Positions 37,325 through 37,343 of a stretch of DNA of 37,343 nucleotides are shown piece by piece. Below the pieces are notes generated by a model. That model had not been told where the DNA came from and made no database searches. It worked only from the letters and a program-made list of their open reading frames with translations. The DNA is from a virus: positions 1 through 37,343 of the IMG/VR virus record IMGVR_UViG_3300005253_001427; one strand, 5' to 3'. Each line of letters opens with the position of its first letter. Within the stretch, counting starts at the first letter, position 1. Position numbers and translations under genes: made by a program.

Positions 37325-37343
37325 CTGTTCACCTCATAAATAA

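Overview
The window looks like a large piece of a tailed double-stranded DNA phage or prophage (Caudoviricetes). The terminase subunits, portal, scaffold, major capsid protein and head-tail adaptor can be recognised, together with dense overlapping small genes with strong Shine-Dalgarno sites and many ATGA and TAATG stop-start overlaps. The host is not resolved. Lipobox proteins suggest a Gram-negative host, and the regular use of AGGAG-type sites argues against Bacteroidota. I see no integrase, tape-measure protein, DNA polymerase or tRNA, so either the genome continues beyond the window or those functions are unrecognisable.

Layout. From about 30.2 kb down to the left edge nearly everything reads on the minus strand: terS, terL, small membrane or zinc proteins, a LamG adhesin, portal, small head genes, a beta-helix spike, fibre and repeat proteins, a long structured leader, scaffold, major capsid protein, two pairs of duplicated virion-like genes and the adaptor. 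Without a break this continues into an accessory block (14.4 kb to 0) that encodes most of a nonulosonic (pseudaminic or legionaminic-like) acid pathway. The block has a PseI/NeuB-type synthase, a PseB-type 4,6-dehydratase, an aldo/keto reductase, a class III aminotransferase, a GNAT and a FemAB-like acyltransferase, a GT-B surface-carbohydrate enzyme and an SpsF-type cytidylyltransferase. Interspersed are YopX, an Nmad1-like protein, a kinase, a homing endonuclease and small membrane proteins. From 30.3 to 36.9 kb small genes read on the plus strand. They include an entericidin-like lipoprotein, a 3D-domain cell-wall protein, a DUF7007 protein, a C5 DNA methyltransferase and a Lar-type antirestriction protein. 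A PnuC-like membrane gene closes the window on the minus strand.

How the genes may work together. The sugar block could make an activated nine-carbon acidic sugar that decorates the virion or remodels the host surface. The methyltransferase, the Lar protein and a C-terminal Acb2/Tad1-like domain form a probable counter-defence set. The most unusual signals are: a cytidylyltransferase whose start has been overrun by an HNH endonuclease gene and seems to need an ATT codon; a 103-nt multi-helix leader with an embedded terminator between a promoter and the scaffold-capsid genes; a terminator loop with 13 nt of perfect complementarity to the ribosome-binding site of the first gene of the same unit; two identical 27-bp palindromes, one lying between terS and terL; and a sharp base-composition change inside terL.
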